A DNA stretch of 64,000 nt from Lysobacter arenosi (GTDB lineage: Bacteria; Pseudomonadota; Gammaproteobacteria; Xanthomonadales; Xanthomonadaceae). The stretch covers positions 1-64,000 of the forward strand of contig NZ_CP071517.1 in NCBI RefSeq assembly GCF_016613475.2, given 5' to 3'. A program made the position numbers and the translations under genes. This document shows positions 8,901 through 17,783 of this stretch, in pieces. Each line of letters opens with the position of its first letter. Position 1 is the stretch's first letter. Under the pieces are notes generated by a model that had not been told where the DNA came from, made no database searches, and saw only the letters and a list, made by a program, of their open reading frames with translations.

Positions 8901-9605
8901 CTAAGCGCCCAGCGCAAGCTCACCGCGCAGCGCCTGGACGTGGGCGCGGCCGACCGGCAGCTCCGCGCCATCGTTCAGAACCAGCCAGTAGCGGCTGCCC
9001 GAACCCGCATGCAGGGTTCGGACATGGCGCAGGTTGACCAGGTAGGAGCGGTGGCAGCGGACGAAATCGGGCGGCAACACGGCGGTCAGGCTGGCCAGTG
9101 ATTTGTCGTGCAGTTCGCTGCGGCCGTTGCGCATGCGCAGCTGGCTGTAGTCGCCGTCGGCGCGGATCCACAGCACCTCCGCCAGTTCGACTAGCGCCGT
9201 GCCTTGTGCGTGCCAGATGCCCAGATAGCGGGCGCCGCCGGAGCGGTAGCGGCCGACATCCAGCAGCCGGTCGAGTGCCAGGCCGAGGCGCTCGCGCGTG
9301 AAGGGCTTGGGGACGAAATCCAGTACGCCATGCTCGAAGGCCTGCAGCGCACGCTCGCGGTGGGCCGAGACCACGACGCAGTGATAGCGTCCGGCCACAG
9401 CGCTGCGCAGCAGGTCGAAGCCGTCTTCGCCCGCCAGGTTCAGATCCAGCAGCAGGCCGTCGTAGACGCTGCGCTGGAGCCGGTCGCCGGCCGAATCCAG
9501 GTCGGCGACGGCGTCGAAGCGTGCACGTGTGCCTGCCAGCTCGGTGCACAGGCGCAACAGGCGCTGGCGAACCAGCAGCTCGTCCTCGACGATCAGGATG
9601 CGCAT
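8901..9605 (-). CDS. LytTR-family response regulator
   Basis: A 234-residue response regulator. The receiver spans residues 1 to about 120, with the acidic pair in LIVEDE, the phosphoacceptor Asp in GLLLDLNLAGEDGF and the conserved Lys in FVPKPFTRE. A LytTR DNA-binding domain follows (about 135-234: VLWIRADGDYSQLRMRNG, FVRCHRSYLVNLRHV). AlgR/LytR-type regulators bind imperfect repeats and often control exopolysaccharide, pili or virulence factors. The ATG at 9605 lies 13 bases inside the end of the upstream kinase gene, so the two are translationally linked. The same reading frame stays open further upstream through the kinase gene, but MRILIVEDE is the natural start. Targets are not visible here. 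Confidence 0.93.
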   Translation of the reverse strand: MRILIVEDELLVRQRLLRLCTELAGTRARFDAVADLDSAGDRLQRSVYDGLLLDLNLAGEDGFDLLRSAVAGRYHCVVVSAHRERALQAFEHGVLDFVPKPFTRERLGLALDRLLDVGRYRSGGARYLGIWHAQGTALVELAEVLWIRADGDYSQLRMRNGRSELHDKSLASLTAVLPPDFVRCHRSYLVNLRHVRTLHAGSGSRYWLVLNDGAELPVGRAHVQALRGELALGA

Positions 9606-11302
9606 GTCAGCTCCATCCGGCTGCACCAGCCCGCGCCGTCGGCGCCCTGGACGAAGCGCCAGCCGCGGGGATACGCCGCGGCAAGGCTGGCTTCGATGTA
9701 GCGCGTGCCAGTTCCCTGGCCGCGGTGCGGTGCGCATCCGCGTGCGGCACGCAGATCCAGTATCCAGCGGTCGTCCTCGCGACGAACACGCAAGTGGAAC
9801 GGTTGCTCTGCGCAGGCGACGGCACCGGCATGGGTCAGTGCGTTCTCGACCTTGGCGTGGAGGACACCGGGCGGCAAGCACAGTCCGGTGTGGTCGGCGT
9901 CGATCTCGAAACCGATGTTGCGATCCAGGGCCAGGCCGACGATGTCCAGATGGTTGCGGCAAAGAGCGAGTTCGTCTTCCAGGGGAACGCTCTGGCGCGT
10001 GCTGCTCTCGCGCAGATGCTCGAACTGCTCGGCCAGCGACTCGACCAAGCGGCTGGCGCGCATCGGCGCCTGCTCGATCAGTTCCTGCAGGCAGGTCAGG
10101 GTGTTCATGAGCCAGTGCGGCTGGATGCCACGCTGCAGCAACTGCAGCGAAAGGCGCGCGCGCTCTTCGCGCAACAGCGCGTTGTGCCGGTCCAGTGCGC
10201 GCAGCTGCGCCGCATGGCGCAGAAGCAGGAAGCCCATCAGCACCGCCAGGAACAGGAAGTAGGGACCGTCGAGAAACGCGCCGCCGGCGATCGGCAGCGC
10301 CAGCGCGCCAGCCAGCACCAGCGTCAGGATCGGCCACCGCTCCTCCTGTTCGTCACGAGCGCGCAGCAGGAGCCATGCGGACGCCAGCAGGCTCAGCAGC
10401 AACAGGGCCGCGCCGCGATTATCGAAGCCCGGCAGGAACGCAAGCACCGCCACGAGCGCCGCCAGGAAGGCGACGCGCGCTGCGGTGGACACCGCAACGC
10501 AGAAACGACGCGCGATGTAGGCCGGCAACAGGACTGCCGCTGCAAGGTGCAGCAGTTGCAGCGCAAGCAGGCGCGGGCCGTGCCATGGGTAGGTGTAGCC
10601 CAGCAACGGTCGCCATGCTTCGACAGCCGGCAGCGCGAGGCCGATGACGCCGAGCCCGAGCAGCAGGCGAGCGCCCGGCACGCGTGGCCGGCCGCGCCGC
10701 ACGGCCAGGAAGTAAAGGCACGCCGCACCGAGGGCGCCGGTCGCGAGGGCCGCGATCAGCCAGGCTCCGAGGCCATGGCCGTAGATCGACTCGACCGGTC
10801 CCACTGCGATGAAGGCATCCGCGCTGCGCGGGCGAAACCACTGATGGTGACTGGACGCGAGCACGACCAGTTCATCCGTGCCGGTGGGAGACGAAGGCGG
10901 CAGCACGCGGACGATATCGATCCGGCCGGGTTGCTCTTCATCCGCGGTGCGTCCCACCTGGCCGTTGCCAGGCAGTGGTTGCCCGTTCCAGAAGAGCTGG
11001 CTGGCGGCGCGCAACGACAGGCGCATCGCCCGGTCGGCAGCGTCGTGCGCCACCGGTGCAGGCAGGCGCCATCGCAACCAGTAAGGATCGCGCCAGCCAG
11101 CCAGTTCGCGCTGGTCGAGGGGGCGCCAGTCCAGCCCATCCGGCGGTCGCCCCGGCAGCGTTCCGTCAACCGCCATCGAGGCCGGCGCCATCTCCAATGC
11201 CTGCGCGTACGACGTGCCCGGAGGAGGGGACGCAAGTACCAGCCAGACGGATACAGCGCCGAGCAATACGGCGAGTGCGGTCAGGGAGCGCGAGATCTGC
11301 AT
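9593..11302 (-). CDS. LytS-type sensor histidine kinase (7TMR-DISM-like)
   Basis: A 569-residue membrane kinase. An N-terminal membrane segment (about 5-25) is followed by a periplasmic domain with a 7TMR-DISM extracellular pattern (LDWRPLDQRELAGW, WLRWRLPAP). A run of about seven membrane helices (about 185-375) leads to a His_kinase domain with the phosphoacceptor His in QPHWLMNTLTCLQELI and a degenerate HATPase at the C-terminus (KVENALTHAG, GQGTGTRYIEASL). It overlaps the response regulator gene by 13 bases and certainly pairs with it. No Shine-Dalgarno sequence is seen; the minus-strand hexamer TACGAT ends 5 bases before the ATG, so the transcript may be nearly leaderless. The signal is unknown. 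Confidence 0.9.
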   Translation of the reverse strand: MQISRSLTALAVLLGAVSVWLVLASPPPGTSYAQALEMAPASMAVDGTLPGRPPDGLDWRPLDQRELAGWRDPYWLRWRLPAPVAHDAADRAMRLSLRAASQLFWNGQPLPGNGQVGRTADEEQPGRIDIVRVLPPSSPTGTDELVVLASSHHQWFRPRSADAFIAVGPVESIYGHGLGAWLIAALATGALGAACLYFLAVRRGRPRVPGARLLLGLGVIGLALPAVEAWRPLLGYTYPWHGPRLLALQLLHLAAAVLLPAYIARRFCVAVSTAARVAFLAALVAVLAFLPGFDNRGAALLLLSLLASAWLLLRARDEQEERWPILTLVLAGALALPIAGGAFLDGPYFLFLAVLMGFLLLRHAAQLRALDRHNALLREERARLSLQLLQRGIQPHWLMNTLTCLQELIEQAPMRASRLVESLAEQFEHLRESSTRQSVPLEDELALCRNHLDIVGLALDRNIGFEIDADHTGLCLPPGVLHAKVENALTHAGAVACAEQPFHLRVRREDDRWILDLRAARGCAPHRGQGTGTRYIEASLAAAYPRGWRFVQGADGAGWCSRMELTCAS

Positions 11303-11307
11303 GCGCC

Positions 11308-11313
11308 ATCGTA
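11308..11313 (-). promoter_or_regulatory. Candidate -10 element adjoining the LytS-type kinase start
   Basis: TACGAT on the minus strand, with 5 bases (GGCGC) between it and the ATG at 11302. If used, transcription starts at or within a base of the start codon. No ribosome site is visible, which fits a leaderless message. Confidence 0.35.
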
Positions 11314-11465
11314 TCGGCTACGCGGAGACACTGGGCCCCCGCGTGGAGATGTTCGGCGGACGGGCGCGACTCGATCACTACGCAGGAGCGGAAGCTGGCG
11401 GCGTGTTGCAGACGCCGTTCCGCTTGCGGCGATCGGTCCGCTCTTCCTTCCACCCGGAGTCCGCC

Positions 11466-12956
11466 ATGTCCCGAGTCTCGATGCTCCTCTCCTGTCTTCG
11501 TCGTCCGCATGTGGCGGCGCTGTGCCTGGCGCTCTCATGTGCGACGCCTGCGCTGGCCGAACAAGCCCCCCTCGTTTTCTCGCCTTATGCGTTCGAGACG
11601 CGGGGGCACGGCACGATCGCCGCCGAGGCCGCCTTCCTGGACGTGCCGCGCCGGCATGCCGAGCCCGACGGCAAGCGCATGCGCTTGCGGGTGGTGCGTC
11701 TGCCGGCGACAGGTGGCGATGGCCGCACCGCGCCGGTGATCTACCTGGCCGGCGGTCCCGGCGGTTCAGGCATTGGCACTGCGCGCGGGCCGCGCTGGCC
11801 GGTGTTCGACCGGGTCCGGCGCGAGGCCGACGTATTGCTGCTCGATCAGCGTGGCGCGGGCCTCTCGGAACCGCCGCCGCCGTGCCCGCATGAGCAGCAT
11901 TTCGACGACGCGCAGCCGATGCAGCGCGACGCTGCCCTGGCCGCGCTGCGCGCCACGGTCGCGCAATGCGTCGCCTACTGGCGAGAGGCGGGCATCGATC
12001 TGGGCGCATACACAACTGTTGAGAGTGCAGGCGACATCGAGGACCTCAGGCGCGCGCTCGGTGTGCCGAAAGTGAGCCTGTGGGGCATGAGCTACGGCAC
12101 GCACCTGGCGCTTGCCAGCATGCGTCTGCACGGCGCGGGCCTTGATCGCGTGGTGTTGATGGGCACCGAAGGGCCGGACGACACGTTGAAGCTGCCATTG
12201 GCGGCCGATGCACTGCTGGCGGATCTGAGCGTCATTGCCGCAGGCGCCGGATTCGAGGACCTGACCGGATCGGCCAAGCGCGTGCTCGAGACGCTGCGCC
12301 AGCAGCCACGCCAGGGCCGAAGCGTCATGCACGGCGGCAAGCTGGTTACGATCGGCGAGTTCGATGCGCAACTGGTGATGACCGCCTCGCTCGGACGGCG
12401 CACGACCCAGCAATGGCTGCCGGCCGTGCTGCGCGAAGCCGAGCGCGGCGACTACGATCCGCTTGCCGATCTCGTGCTGCTGGTGCGCTCGGAGTTCGCC
12501 GGGTTCGGCGCCATGCCGCTGGCGATGGACGTGGCATCGGGCCAGAGCCCGCAGCGCCGGGCCCTGGTCGAGGCCCAGGCACGGAAGAGCCTGTTTGGGG
12601 ACGCGCTGAACTTCCCGTTCCCGCAGATTGCTGACGGCCTCGGGCTCGTCGATCTGGGTGAGGCATTCCGCGGGCCGTTGCGCAGCGATGTGCCGGTGTT
12701 GTTCATCAGCGGCACGCTCGACGGACGCACGCCGCCGGCCAATGCAGAGGCGATCAAGCCTGGCATCACGAACAGCACGTCCCTGCTGGTGCGCGGTGCC
12801 AGCCACGACAACGAGATGTGGCTGGGAAATGCCGTCATTGCCGGGAACATCGCCGACTTCCTTGCCGGTCGTGACGTGCACGATGCCGTGCTGGAGCTGC
12901 CGCCGCCCGAATTCGCCAAAAGCAAGGCCGATCTGCCGGTCGCGCTCCCTCGGTAA
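11466..12956 (+). CDS. Exported alpha/beta hydrolase (TAP-like / proline iminopeptidase family)
   Basis: A 496-residue exported serine hydrolase. Signal peptide at residues 1 to about 33 (AALCLALSCATPALA). The hydrolase fold is marked by VIYLAGGPGGSGIGTARG (oxyanion region), VLLLDQRGAGLSEPP, the nucleophile elbow LWGMSYGTHLAL (GxSxG), an acid in FISGTLDGRTPPANA and the His in RGASHDNEMW, a TAP-like C-terminal part. Relatives are tripeptidyl aminopeptidases or proline iminopeptidases that release N-terminal residues from peptides; the exact specificity cannot be read. The ATG at 11466 follows CCGGAG at good spacing. Divergent from the LytS-type kinase, sharing a 163-base intergenic region, so a regulatory link is possible but untested. 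Confidence 0.88.
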   Translation: MSRVSMLLSCLRRPHVAALCLALSCATPALAEQAPLVFSPYAFETRGHGTIAAEAAFLDVPRRHAEPDGKRMRLRVVRLPATGGDGRTAPVIYLAGGPGGSGIGTARGPRWPVFDRVRREADVLLLDQRGAGLSEPPPPCPHEQHFDDAQPMQRDAALAALRATVAQCVAYWREAGIDLGAYTTVESAGDIEDLRRALGVPKVSLWGMSYGTHLALASMRLHGAGLDRVVLMGTEGPDDTLKLPLAADALLADLSVIAAGAGFEDLTGSAKRVLETLRQQPRQGRSVMHGGKLVTIGEFDAQLVMTASLGRRTTQQWLPAVLREAERGDYDPLADLVLLVRSEFAGFGAMPLAMDVASGQSPQRRALVEAQARKSLFGDALNFPFPQIADGLGLVDLGEAFRGPLRSDVPVLFISGTLDGRTPPANAEAIKPGITNSTSLLVRGASHDNEMWLGNAVIAGNIADFLAGRDVHDAVLELPPPEFAKSKADLPVALPR

Positions 12957-12969
12957 TGACCAAGGGGTC

Positions 12970-12975
12970 TACAAT
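12970..12975 (+). promoter_or_regulatory. Candidate -10 element placing transcription start on the ATG
   Basis: TACAAT followed by exactly six bases (CACTCG) and then the ATG at 12982. The usual -10 to +1 distance puts the first transcribed base on the A of the start codon. No ribosome site is present, and no clear -35 hexamer is seen. Confidence 0.4.
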
Positions 12976-12981
12976 CACTCG

Positions 12982-13293
12982 ATGGATTATCAGTTGGTCA
13001 TCAAGTTCTGGCGCAGGTCACTCGAGGACGAAACATTCCTCGAGACCATCGAGAGTGAGTTGAAGCAGGCATTGGGCGACACCGTCGTACTCGATGGCTA
13101 CGACGTCAGCAAGAACGAGATCAATCTCTTCATGGTGACCGCGGACCCGAAACAGTCGTTTCGGCGCGCCAGGGATGTCCTGGAGCGCATGGGTCTGGTG
13201 AAGGGTGTTTCCAGCGCGTACCGCCTCGTCGGCGGCGCGCGCTTCACCTCGGTCTGGCCGCTGCGCTCCACGCGCAAGTTCACGCTGCCCTAG
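12982..13293 (+). CDS. Hypothetical protein, 103 residues
   Basis: A small soluble protein without signal peptide or membrane segment. It begins MDYQLVIKFWRRSLEDE and contains a predicted alternation of strands and helices (LVIKFW, FLETIESELKQAL, INLFMVTADP, SFRRARDVLERM, SSAYRLV), suggesting a compact alpha/beta fold. No family is recognised. Codon use and GC match the neighbours. It lacks a Shine-Dalgarno sequence but has a well-placed TACAAT, so it may be expressed from a leaderless transcript. It follows the hydrolase in the same direction and faces hemE. Confidence 0.75.
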   Translation: MDYQLVIKFWRRSLEDETFLETIESELKQALGDTVVLDGYDVSKNEINLFMVTADPKQSFRRARDVLERMGLVKGVSSAYRLVGGARFTSVWPLRSTRKFTLP

Positions 13294-13312
13294 CGCGCGC
13301 TGCCCTAGCGCG
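13284..13312 (+). repeat. 14-base direct repeat spanning the stop codon
   Basis: GCTGCCCTAGCGCG occurs twice with a 15-base period (13284-13297 and 13299-13312). The TAG stop codon of the 103-residue gene lies in the first copy and is duplicated in frame in the second. This looks like a small local duplication. Confidence 0.7.
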
Positions 13313-13324
13313 TGTAGCGGCAAC

Positions 13325-13348
13325 GGGCGTACCGGGACCGGTACGCCC
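13325..13348. terminator. Hairpin between convergent genes (hypothetical / hemE)
   Basis: A perfect inverted repeat with arms GGGCGTACCGG and CCGGTACGCCC separated by two bases. Because the genes on both sides converge on it, it is well placed to act as a terminator or 3'-end barrier in both directions. There is no T-run on either side, so it is not a classic intrinsic terminator. Confidence 0.5.
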
Positions 13349-13357
13349 GCGGTGCGC

Positions 13358-14434
13358 TTAGCGCGCGCTCAGCTCATGCACCGCCGCCACCAGTGCGGCG
13401 ACGTGGTCGGGGCTCATGTCCGGCGACATGCCATGGCCGAGGTTGAAGACGTGGCCTTCGCGCGAACCGCCATTGCCGGCGGCGTAGTCGTCGAGGGCAC
13501 GGCCGACTTCGCGGCGGATCGCATCCGGTTGCGCGTACAGCGTCACCGGATCGAGGTTGCCCTGCAGCGCGACCTTGCCACCGGTGCGGCGCGCGGCATC
13601 GCCCAGCTCCACCGTCCAGTCGACGCCGACGGCTTCGGTGCCGCTCGCGGCGAGTTCCTCGAGGTAGGCGCCATTGCCCTTGCCGAACAGGATCAGCGGC
13701 GTCTTCTCGTCACCGCGCGGCAGCTCCTGCGCTATGCGCTTGAGGTAGCGCAGCGAGAACTCGCGGTACATCGACGGCGACAGCACGCCGCCCCAGGTGT
13801 CGAACACCTGCAGCGCCTGCGCGCCGGCCTGGCGCTGCGCATCGAGGTAGGCGATCACCGAGTCGGTGACCACGTCGAGCAGCTTGTGCATCGCTGCCGG
13901 GTCATTGAGCGCAAGCGACTTCACCTTCGAATAGTTGTCGCTGCCGCCGCCTTCGACCATGTAGCAGGCCAGCGTCCACGGGCTGCCGGAGAAGCCGATC
14001 AGCGGCACCGAGTTGTCGAGTTCGCGACGGATCGTGCGCACCGCGTCGGTGACGTAGCGCAGCTCGCGGTCCATGTCGGGCACGGCGAGGCGGGCGATGT
14101 CGTCGTGGCTGCGGATCGGGCGCTCGAACTTCGGACCCTCGCCCTCGACGAAGTACAGGCCCAGGCCCATCGCGTCGGGCACGGTCAGGATGTCGGAGAA
14201 CAGGATCGCCGCGTCCAGCGGGAAGCGACGCAGCGGCTGCAGAGTGACCTCGCAGGCCAGCTCCGGGTTCTTGGCCATCGCCAGGAAGCTGCCGGCGGCG
14301 GCGCGGGTGGCGCGGTACTCCGGCAGGTAGCGGCCGGCCTGGCGCATCAGCCACACCGGGGTCGCGTCGACCGGCTCGCGGCGCAGGGCGCGCAGGAAAC
14401 GGTCGTTCTTGGGGGGCGTGGGGGCTGCGGTCAT
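13358..14434 (-). CDS. hemE: Uroporphyrinogen decarboxylase
   Basis: Decarboxylates the four acetate side chains of uroporphyrinogen III to give coproporphyrinogen III in heme synthesis. 358 residues, the usual length. Family marks include the N-terminal [16 protein letters not shown] (substrate-binding arginines), [13 protein letters not shown] with the catalytic Asp, [19 protein letters not shown], and [11 protein letters not shown] near the C-terminus. The ATG follows AAGGA at 7 bases. A GATAAT hexamer at 14536-14541 (minus strand) may be its own -10 element, about 95 bases upstream. It lies last in the aroK-aroB-WGR-hemE series. Confidence 0.98.
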   Translation of the reverse strand: MTAAPTPPKNDRFLRALRREPVDATPVWLMRQAGRYLPEYRATRAAAGSFLAMAKNPELACEVTLQPLRRFPLDAAILFSDILTVPDAMGLGLYFVEGEGPKFERPIRSHDDIARLAVPDMDRELRYVTDAVRTIRRELDNSVPLIGFSGSPWTLACYMVEGGGSDNYSKVKSLALNDPAAMHKLLDVVTDSVIAYLDAQRQAGAQALQVFDTWGGVLSPSMYREFSLRYLKRIAQELPRGDEKTPLILFGKGNGAYLEELAASGTEAVGVDWTVELGDAARRTGGKVALQGNLDPVTLYAQPDAIRREVGRALDDYAAGNGGSREGHVFNLGHGMSPDMSPDHVAALVAAVHELSAR

Positions 14435-14609
14435 TGCGGGTCCTTGGGTAACGCTGGGCGCGGGGGGCGCATGGTTCCGGGGGCGAGATCCGGGCGTGCC
14501 GGTCCGGCCAGGTCGATCCGGGCACGCGGGGCGGCATTATCGCCGCAGCGGGCACCTGTCTGGCGACCCCGTCGCGGGCGCCCGTGCACCGGACTGTTGC
14601 GGCAAAGGG

Positions 14610-14864
14610 CTACTTCGGGGCGTCGGCGCCCTGTACGAACATCAGCTGGAAGCCGCGCTTGAGCTGCTGGTCGCGGGCCTGCTCCAGTGCTTCCAGCGCG
14701 CTGGCCTGGTCGAGGAACTGCTCGCGCCGCAGCGTGCTGCGGCCGCCGATCTGGCCCGTTTCGCGCACCAGCGTCCAGCCGCCGAGCAGGTCGGGCTGCA
14801 GCATCAGTTGCACGAAGCGTGGTGCTTCTCGGCCGTCCGGCCGTTGTTGCAGTAGCAGGCGCAT
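14610..14864 (-). CDS. WGR-domain protein, 84 residues
   Basis: A small protein made of little more than a WGR domain: the motif region LLGGWTLVRETGQIGGR, then RREQFLDQASALEALEQARDQ and the ending KRGFQLMFVQG. WGR domains occur in PARPs and MolR-type proteins and contribute to nucleic acid or protein binding; the standalone bacterial form is not well understood. It lies between aroB (51 bases upstream) and hemE (175 bases downstream) on the same strand. Its conserved-looking position suggests co-transcription, but no functional link is evident. No signal peptide. Confidence 0.8.
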   Translation of the reverse strand: MRLLLQQRPDGREAPRFVQLMLQPDLLGGWTLVRETGQIGGRSTLRREQFLDQASALEALEQARDQQLKRGFQLMFVQGADAPK

Positions 14865-14915
14865 GGCCGGATTGTACGGGAGCGACAGCAGGCCGGACGT
14901 GCCCGGCGTCGCCGC

Positions 14916-16022
14916 TCAGGCGGCGCGCAGCACGTCGAGCACGAGTTCGTCCGGCACGCCCCGGACCACGCTGGCCAGGCCGGCGTGGTCCCACAGGATG
15001 AAGCGCAGTCCGCCGGCTTCGGCCTTCTTGTCCAGGCGCATGCGCGCCAGCAGGGCCTGCGGGTCGAGCCCGGCCGGGAGGGCGGTCGGCAACCCGAGAC
15101 GCTGCAGCAGCACCTGAAGGCGCTGTGCGTCGGCAGCCGAGGCTCGTCCCAGCGCGGACGACAGCCGCGCCGCCAGGACCATGCCGACGGCGACCGCTTC
15201 GCCGTGGTTCAGCGCCTGGCTGCCGGCGCCGGCGTAACCCTGCTCGGCCTCGATTGCGTGGCCGAAGGTGTGGCCGAAGTTGAGCAGTGCGCGTTCGCCA
15301 TGTTCATAGGGGTCGCGCGACACCACTTCAGCCTTGTACAGGCACGAGCGCGCGATCGCCTCGGTCAGCGCGAAGTCGTCGCCGGCCGCGAGCGCAGATG
15401 CGTGCGATTCCAGCCAGCCCAGGAAGTCGGCGCCGAACACCGCGCCGTACTTCACTACTTCGGCCAGGCCGGCGCACAACTCGCGCGGCGGCAGCGTGCG
15501 TAGCACGGTGGTGTCGGCGATCACCGCACGCGGGGCGTGGAAGGCGCCGACGAGGTTCTTGCCCGCCGCCAGATCGACACCGGTCTTGCCGCCTACCGAT
15601 GAGTCGACCATGGCCAGCAACGTGGTCGGCATCTGGATCACGTCGATGCCGCGCATCCAGCAGGCCGCGGCGAAACCGGCCAGGTCGCCGATCACACCGC
15701 CACCGAGCGCGATCACCGTCGCATCGCGGGTGGCGCCGAGCGTGGCCAGCGCATCCAGGCACTGGCAGAAGCGCGACAGGGTCTTTTCCTGTTCGCCGGC
15801 CGGCATCACGAAGCGCGCCACCTGCATGCCCGCGCGCGCTGCGTGCAGGGTCTGCTCGACGCGGTCGGCGTAGAGCGGGGCGACGTTGCTGTCGCTGACG
15901 ATCAGCGCGTGGCGACCGCGCAGCACATGGCTGATGCGCACCGGGTCGGCGAGCAGGCCCGGTCCGATGCTGATGTCGTACAAACGTTCGCCTTCGACCC
16001 TGACGGTGCGCATGGTGCTCAT
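14916..16022 (-). CDS. aroB: 3-dehydroquinate synthase
   Basis: Second step of the shikimate pathway, converting DAHP to 3-dehydroquinate with NAD and a divalent metal. 368 residues. Recognisable segments: [18 protein letters not shown] (NAD binding), [32 protein letters not shown], and the metal-binding histidines in [12 protein letters not shown] and [11 protein letters not shown]. The ATG at 16022 overlaps the aroK stop region by 4 bases. The frame is open further upstream through aroK, but [11 protein letters not shown] is the natural start. Forms an operon with aroK. Confidence 0.97.
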   Translation of the reverse strand: MSTMRTVRVEGERLYDISIGPGLLADPVRISHVLRGRHALIVSDSNVAPLYADRVEQTLHAARAGMQVARFVMPAGEQEKTLSRFCQCLDALATLGATRDATVIALGGGVIGDLAGFAAACWMRGIDVIQMPTTLLAMVDSSVGGKTGVDLAAGKNLVGAFHAPRAVIADTTVLRTLPPRELCAGLAEVVKYGAVFGADFLGWLESHASALAAGDDFALTEAIARSCLYKAEVVSRDPYEHGERALLNFGHTFGHAIEAEQGYAGAGSQALNHGEAVAVGMVLAARLSSALGRASAADAQRLQVLLQRLGLPTALPAGLDPQALLARMRLDKKAEAGGLRFILWDHAGLASVVRGVPDELVLDVLRAA

Positions 16023-16603
16023 GACGGTTCCTTGCTGTGCGCGCGCTGCAAGCCGGAGTCGACCGGGGCAGGGACGTCGCGTTGCCACTGCGACTGCAGT
16101 TCCTGCGCCAGTCGCGAGGCGACTTCGGTGGCGTTGTGGTGGTTGGTGTCCAAGCGCAGGTCGGCGACCTGCGCGTACAGCGGTTCGCGTTCGGCGGCGA
16201 GGGCGTGCAGCACCTGCTCGCGGTCGCCGCGTGCAAGCAGCGGGCGACTGCGGTCGCGGGCCAGGCGCTCGATCTGGCACTCGACGCTGACATGCAGGTG
16301 GACGACGAAACCGCGCTCGCGCAACAGTCGGCGATTGTCGGGATCGAGCACGGCACCGCCGCCTGTGGAAAGCACCAGGCCGTCGTCGGCGAGCAGTTCG
16401 GCCAGCACGCTGCGCTCGCGTGCGCGGAAGCCGACCTCGCCCTCGCATTCGAAGATGGTGTTGATGCTGGCGCCGGCGCGCTGCTCGATCTCGCGATCGA
16501 CGTCGACCAGGCGCAGGCCGAAGCGATCGGCGAGGATGCGGCCGATGCACGACTTGCCGGCGCCCATCGGGCCGACCAGGACGAGGTTGCTGGCGGGGTT
16601 CAT
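16019..16603 (-). CDS. aroK: Shikimate kinase
   Basis: Phosphorylates shikimate at the 3-position with ATP. 194 residues, slightly longer than the usual 170-180 because of a C-terminal extension ([18 protein letters not shown]). Walker A GPMGAGKS near residue 11, shikimate-binding [20 protein letters not shown], and the lid arginines in [12 protein letters not shown]. The ATG at 16603 has no Shine-Dalgarno sequence, but TACAAT stands exactly six bases upstream of it, predicting a leaderless transcript. Overlaps aroB by 4 bases (ATGA). Confidence 0.97.
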   Translation of the reverse strand: MNPASNLVLVGPMGAGKSCIGRILADRFGLRLVDVDREIEQRAGASINTIFECEGEVGFRARERSVLAELLADDGLVLSTGGGAVLDPDNRRLLRERGFVVHLHVSVECQIERLARDRSRPLLARGDREQVLHALAAEREPLYAQVADLRLDTNHHNATEVASRLAQELQSQWQRDVPAPVDSGLQRAHSKEPS

Positions 16604-16609
16604 GCCGCG

Positions 16610-16615
16610 ATTGTA
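16610..16615 (-). promoter_or_regulatory. Candidate -10 element placing transcription start on the aroK ATG
   Basis: TACAAT on the minus strand, followed by six bases (CGCGGC) and then the ATG of aroK. The first transcribed base would be the A of the start codon. Confidence 0.45.
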
Positions 16616-16708
16616 GCCAGCCACGACCTCGCTGGTGCTCGCGTGATCTTGACGGGGCGCGGCGTACGGTCGATTGCTCCCCACACCGTCGAACCCGGGA
16701 GAACCGCC

Positions 16709-16912
16709 ATGTCGGTAGTAAAGGTCATCGAGCTCAACGCCGCGTCCAAAACCAGCATGGAGGATGCGGTCAAGGTCGGACTCAAGAAGTGCGCCGAGTC
16801 GGTCAAGAACATCAAGGGCGCCTGGGTCAACGAGATCAAGGTCGTCACCGACGATGGCGGCAACGTCACCGAATGGCGGGTCAACCTGCGGGTCAGCTTC
16901 GTCGTGCAGTGA
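16709..16912 (+). CDS. Dodecin family flavin-binding protein
   Basis: A 67-residue dodecin-like protein ([20 protein letters not shown], then [15 protein letters not shown] and ending [12 protein letters not shown]). Dodecins assemble into hollow dodecamers that bind riboflavin, FMN or coenzyme A and serve as flavin buffers. Length and the beta-alpha-beta-beta pattern fit the family. The ATG at 16709 has GGGAGA about 6 bases upstream. A single-gene unit between aroK (divergent) and the glycerate-kinase-like gene (convergent). Flavin rather than other ligand is assumed from the family. Confidence 0.92.
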   Translation: MSVVKVIELNAASKTSMEDAVKVGLKKCAESVKNIKGAWVNEIKVVTDDGGNVTEWRVNLRVSFVVQ

Positions 16913-16926
16913 CGGGCCGGGTGCCG

Positions 16927-17778
16927 TCAGGCAGGACCACGGCCGATGACCGGTCGCCGCTGAGCATCCAGCGGCAGCGTCCATTCCGCGATGCCGGGCA
17001 GGCGCAGCAACGCCTGGCGGCTGACCCGTTCGAACAGCTGCACGAATCGCTGCACATCGGCCGCACTCATCGACCGCGCCGCGGGCGCCTTCGTCCGGGC
17101 CTGCAGCGACTGCTCCTGCTGCCAGCGCCATTGCGGCACCGTTTCGAAGCCGGGCGGCTGCAGGAACAGCAGTCTGTCCAGTCGTGACCACAAGCGCGGA
17201 TAGTCGCGCGCCAGTGCTTCGTTGCAGTACCGGCGCCAGCTGCCATCCGGATCCTCGTCGCGTTCGACGGCGTTGATCGGCTCGCGCAGTTCCTCCGCGG
17301 CCTGGGCCGGCGTCTTCAGGAACCAGCCTTCGAACAGGGTCAGGTCGGCCGCGTGCGCCGACGGCCAACGCGACGGTGGCAGGCGTGTGTCGGCAAGCTT
17401 GTCGAAGCGTGGCAACTGCACCCGCCGGCCGTCGCGCAGCGCATCAAGCGTCGCGCAGGCCAGGTCCAGGTCGTGCGTCCCGGGCGGTCCACGCGTGGCC
17501 AGCAGGGGATGAACCTGGCGGCCGAGCCGTTGCCGCTCGCGCCGGCCGAGGTAGAAGTCATCGATCGACAGCACCGCCACGCGCAGGCCGCGAGCGCGCG
17601 CCAGCGTCGCCACCTGCGCGGCCAGAGTCGACTTGCCCGAACCCTGCAGGCCGGTGATCGCGTGGATGCGACTGCCGTGGGCGAGGGCGTCGTGGAGCAC
17701 CTTTTCGACCAGGTCCGTGTCGAAGCCGGGAGACGTTTTCGCGGGCACGTTGTCGGAGGGATGCAGCCGTGGCGACAT
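16927..17778 (-). CDS. P-loop kinase resembling plant-type D-glycerate 3-kinase
   Basis: A 283-residue cytosolic kinase. Walker A GLQGSGKS followed by [17 protein letters not shown], then [15 protein letters not shown] and [13 protein letters not shown], the pattern shared by D-glycerate 3-kinase (GLYK), yeast Tda10-like and uridine-kinase-like proteins. The second half has [10 protein letters not shown] and [20 protein letters not shown]. Glycerate phosphorylation (photorespiration or serine/glyoxylate metabolism) is the most likely activity but is not proven by motifs. The ATG at 17778 is chosen; a TTG 18 bases upstream would add six residues. No ribosome site is seen. A TATTGT hexamer stands six bases before the ATG, in a promoter shared with pdxH. 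Confidence 0.85.
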   Translation of the reverse strand: MSPRLHPSDNVPAKTSPGFDTDLVEKVLHDALAHGSRIHAITGLQGSGKSTLAAQVATLARARGLRVAVLSIDDFYLGRRERQRLGRQVHPLLATRGPPGTHDLDLACATLDALRDGRRVQLPRFDKLADTRLPPSRWPSAHAADLTLFEGWFLKTPAQAAEELREPINAVERDEDPDGSWRRYCNEALARDYPRLWSRLDRLLFLQPPGFETVPQWRWQQEQSLQARTKAPAARSMSAADVQRFVQLFERVSRQALLRLPGIAEWTLPLDAQRRPVIGRGPA

Positions 17779-17783
17779 CGGCC

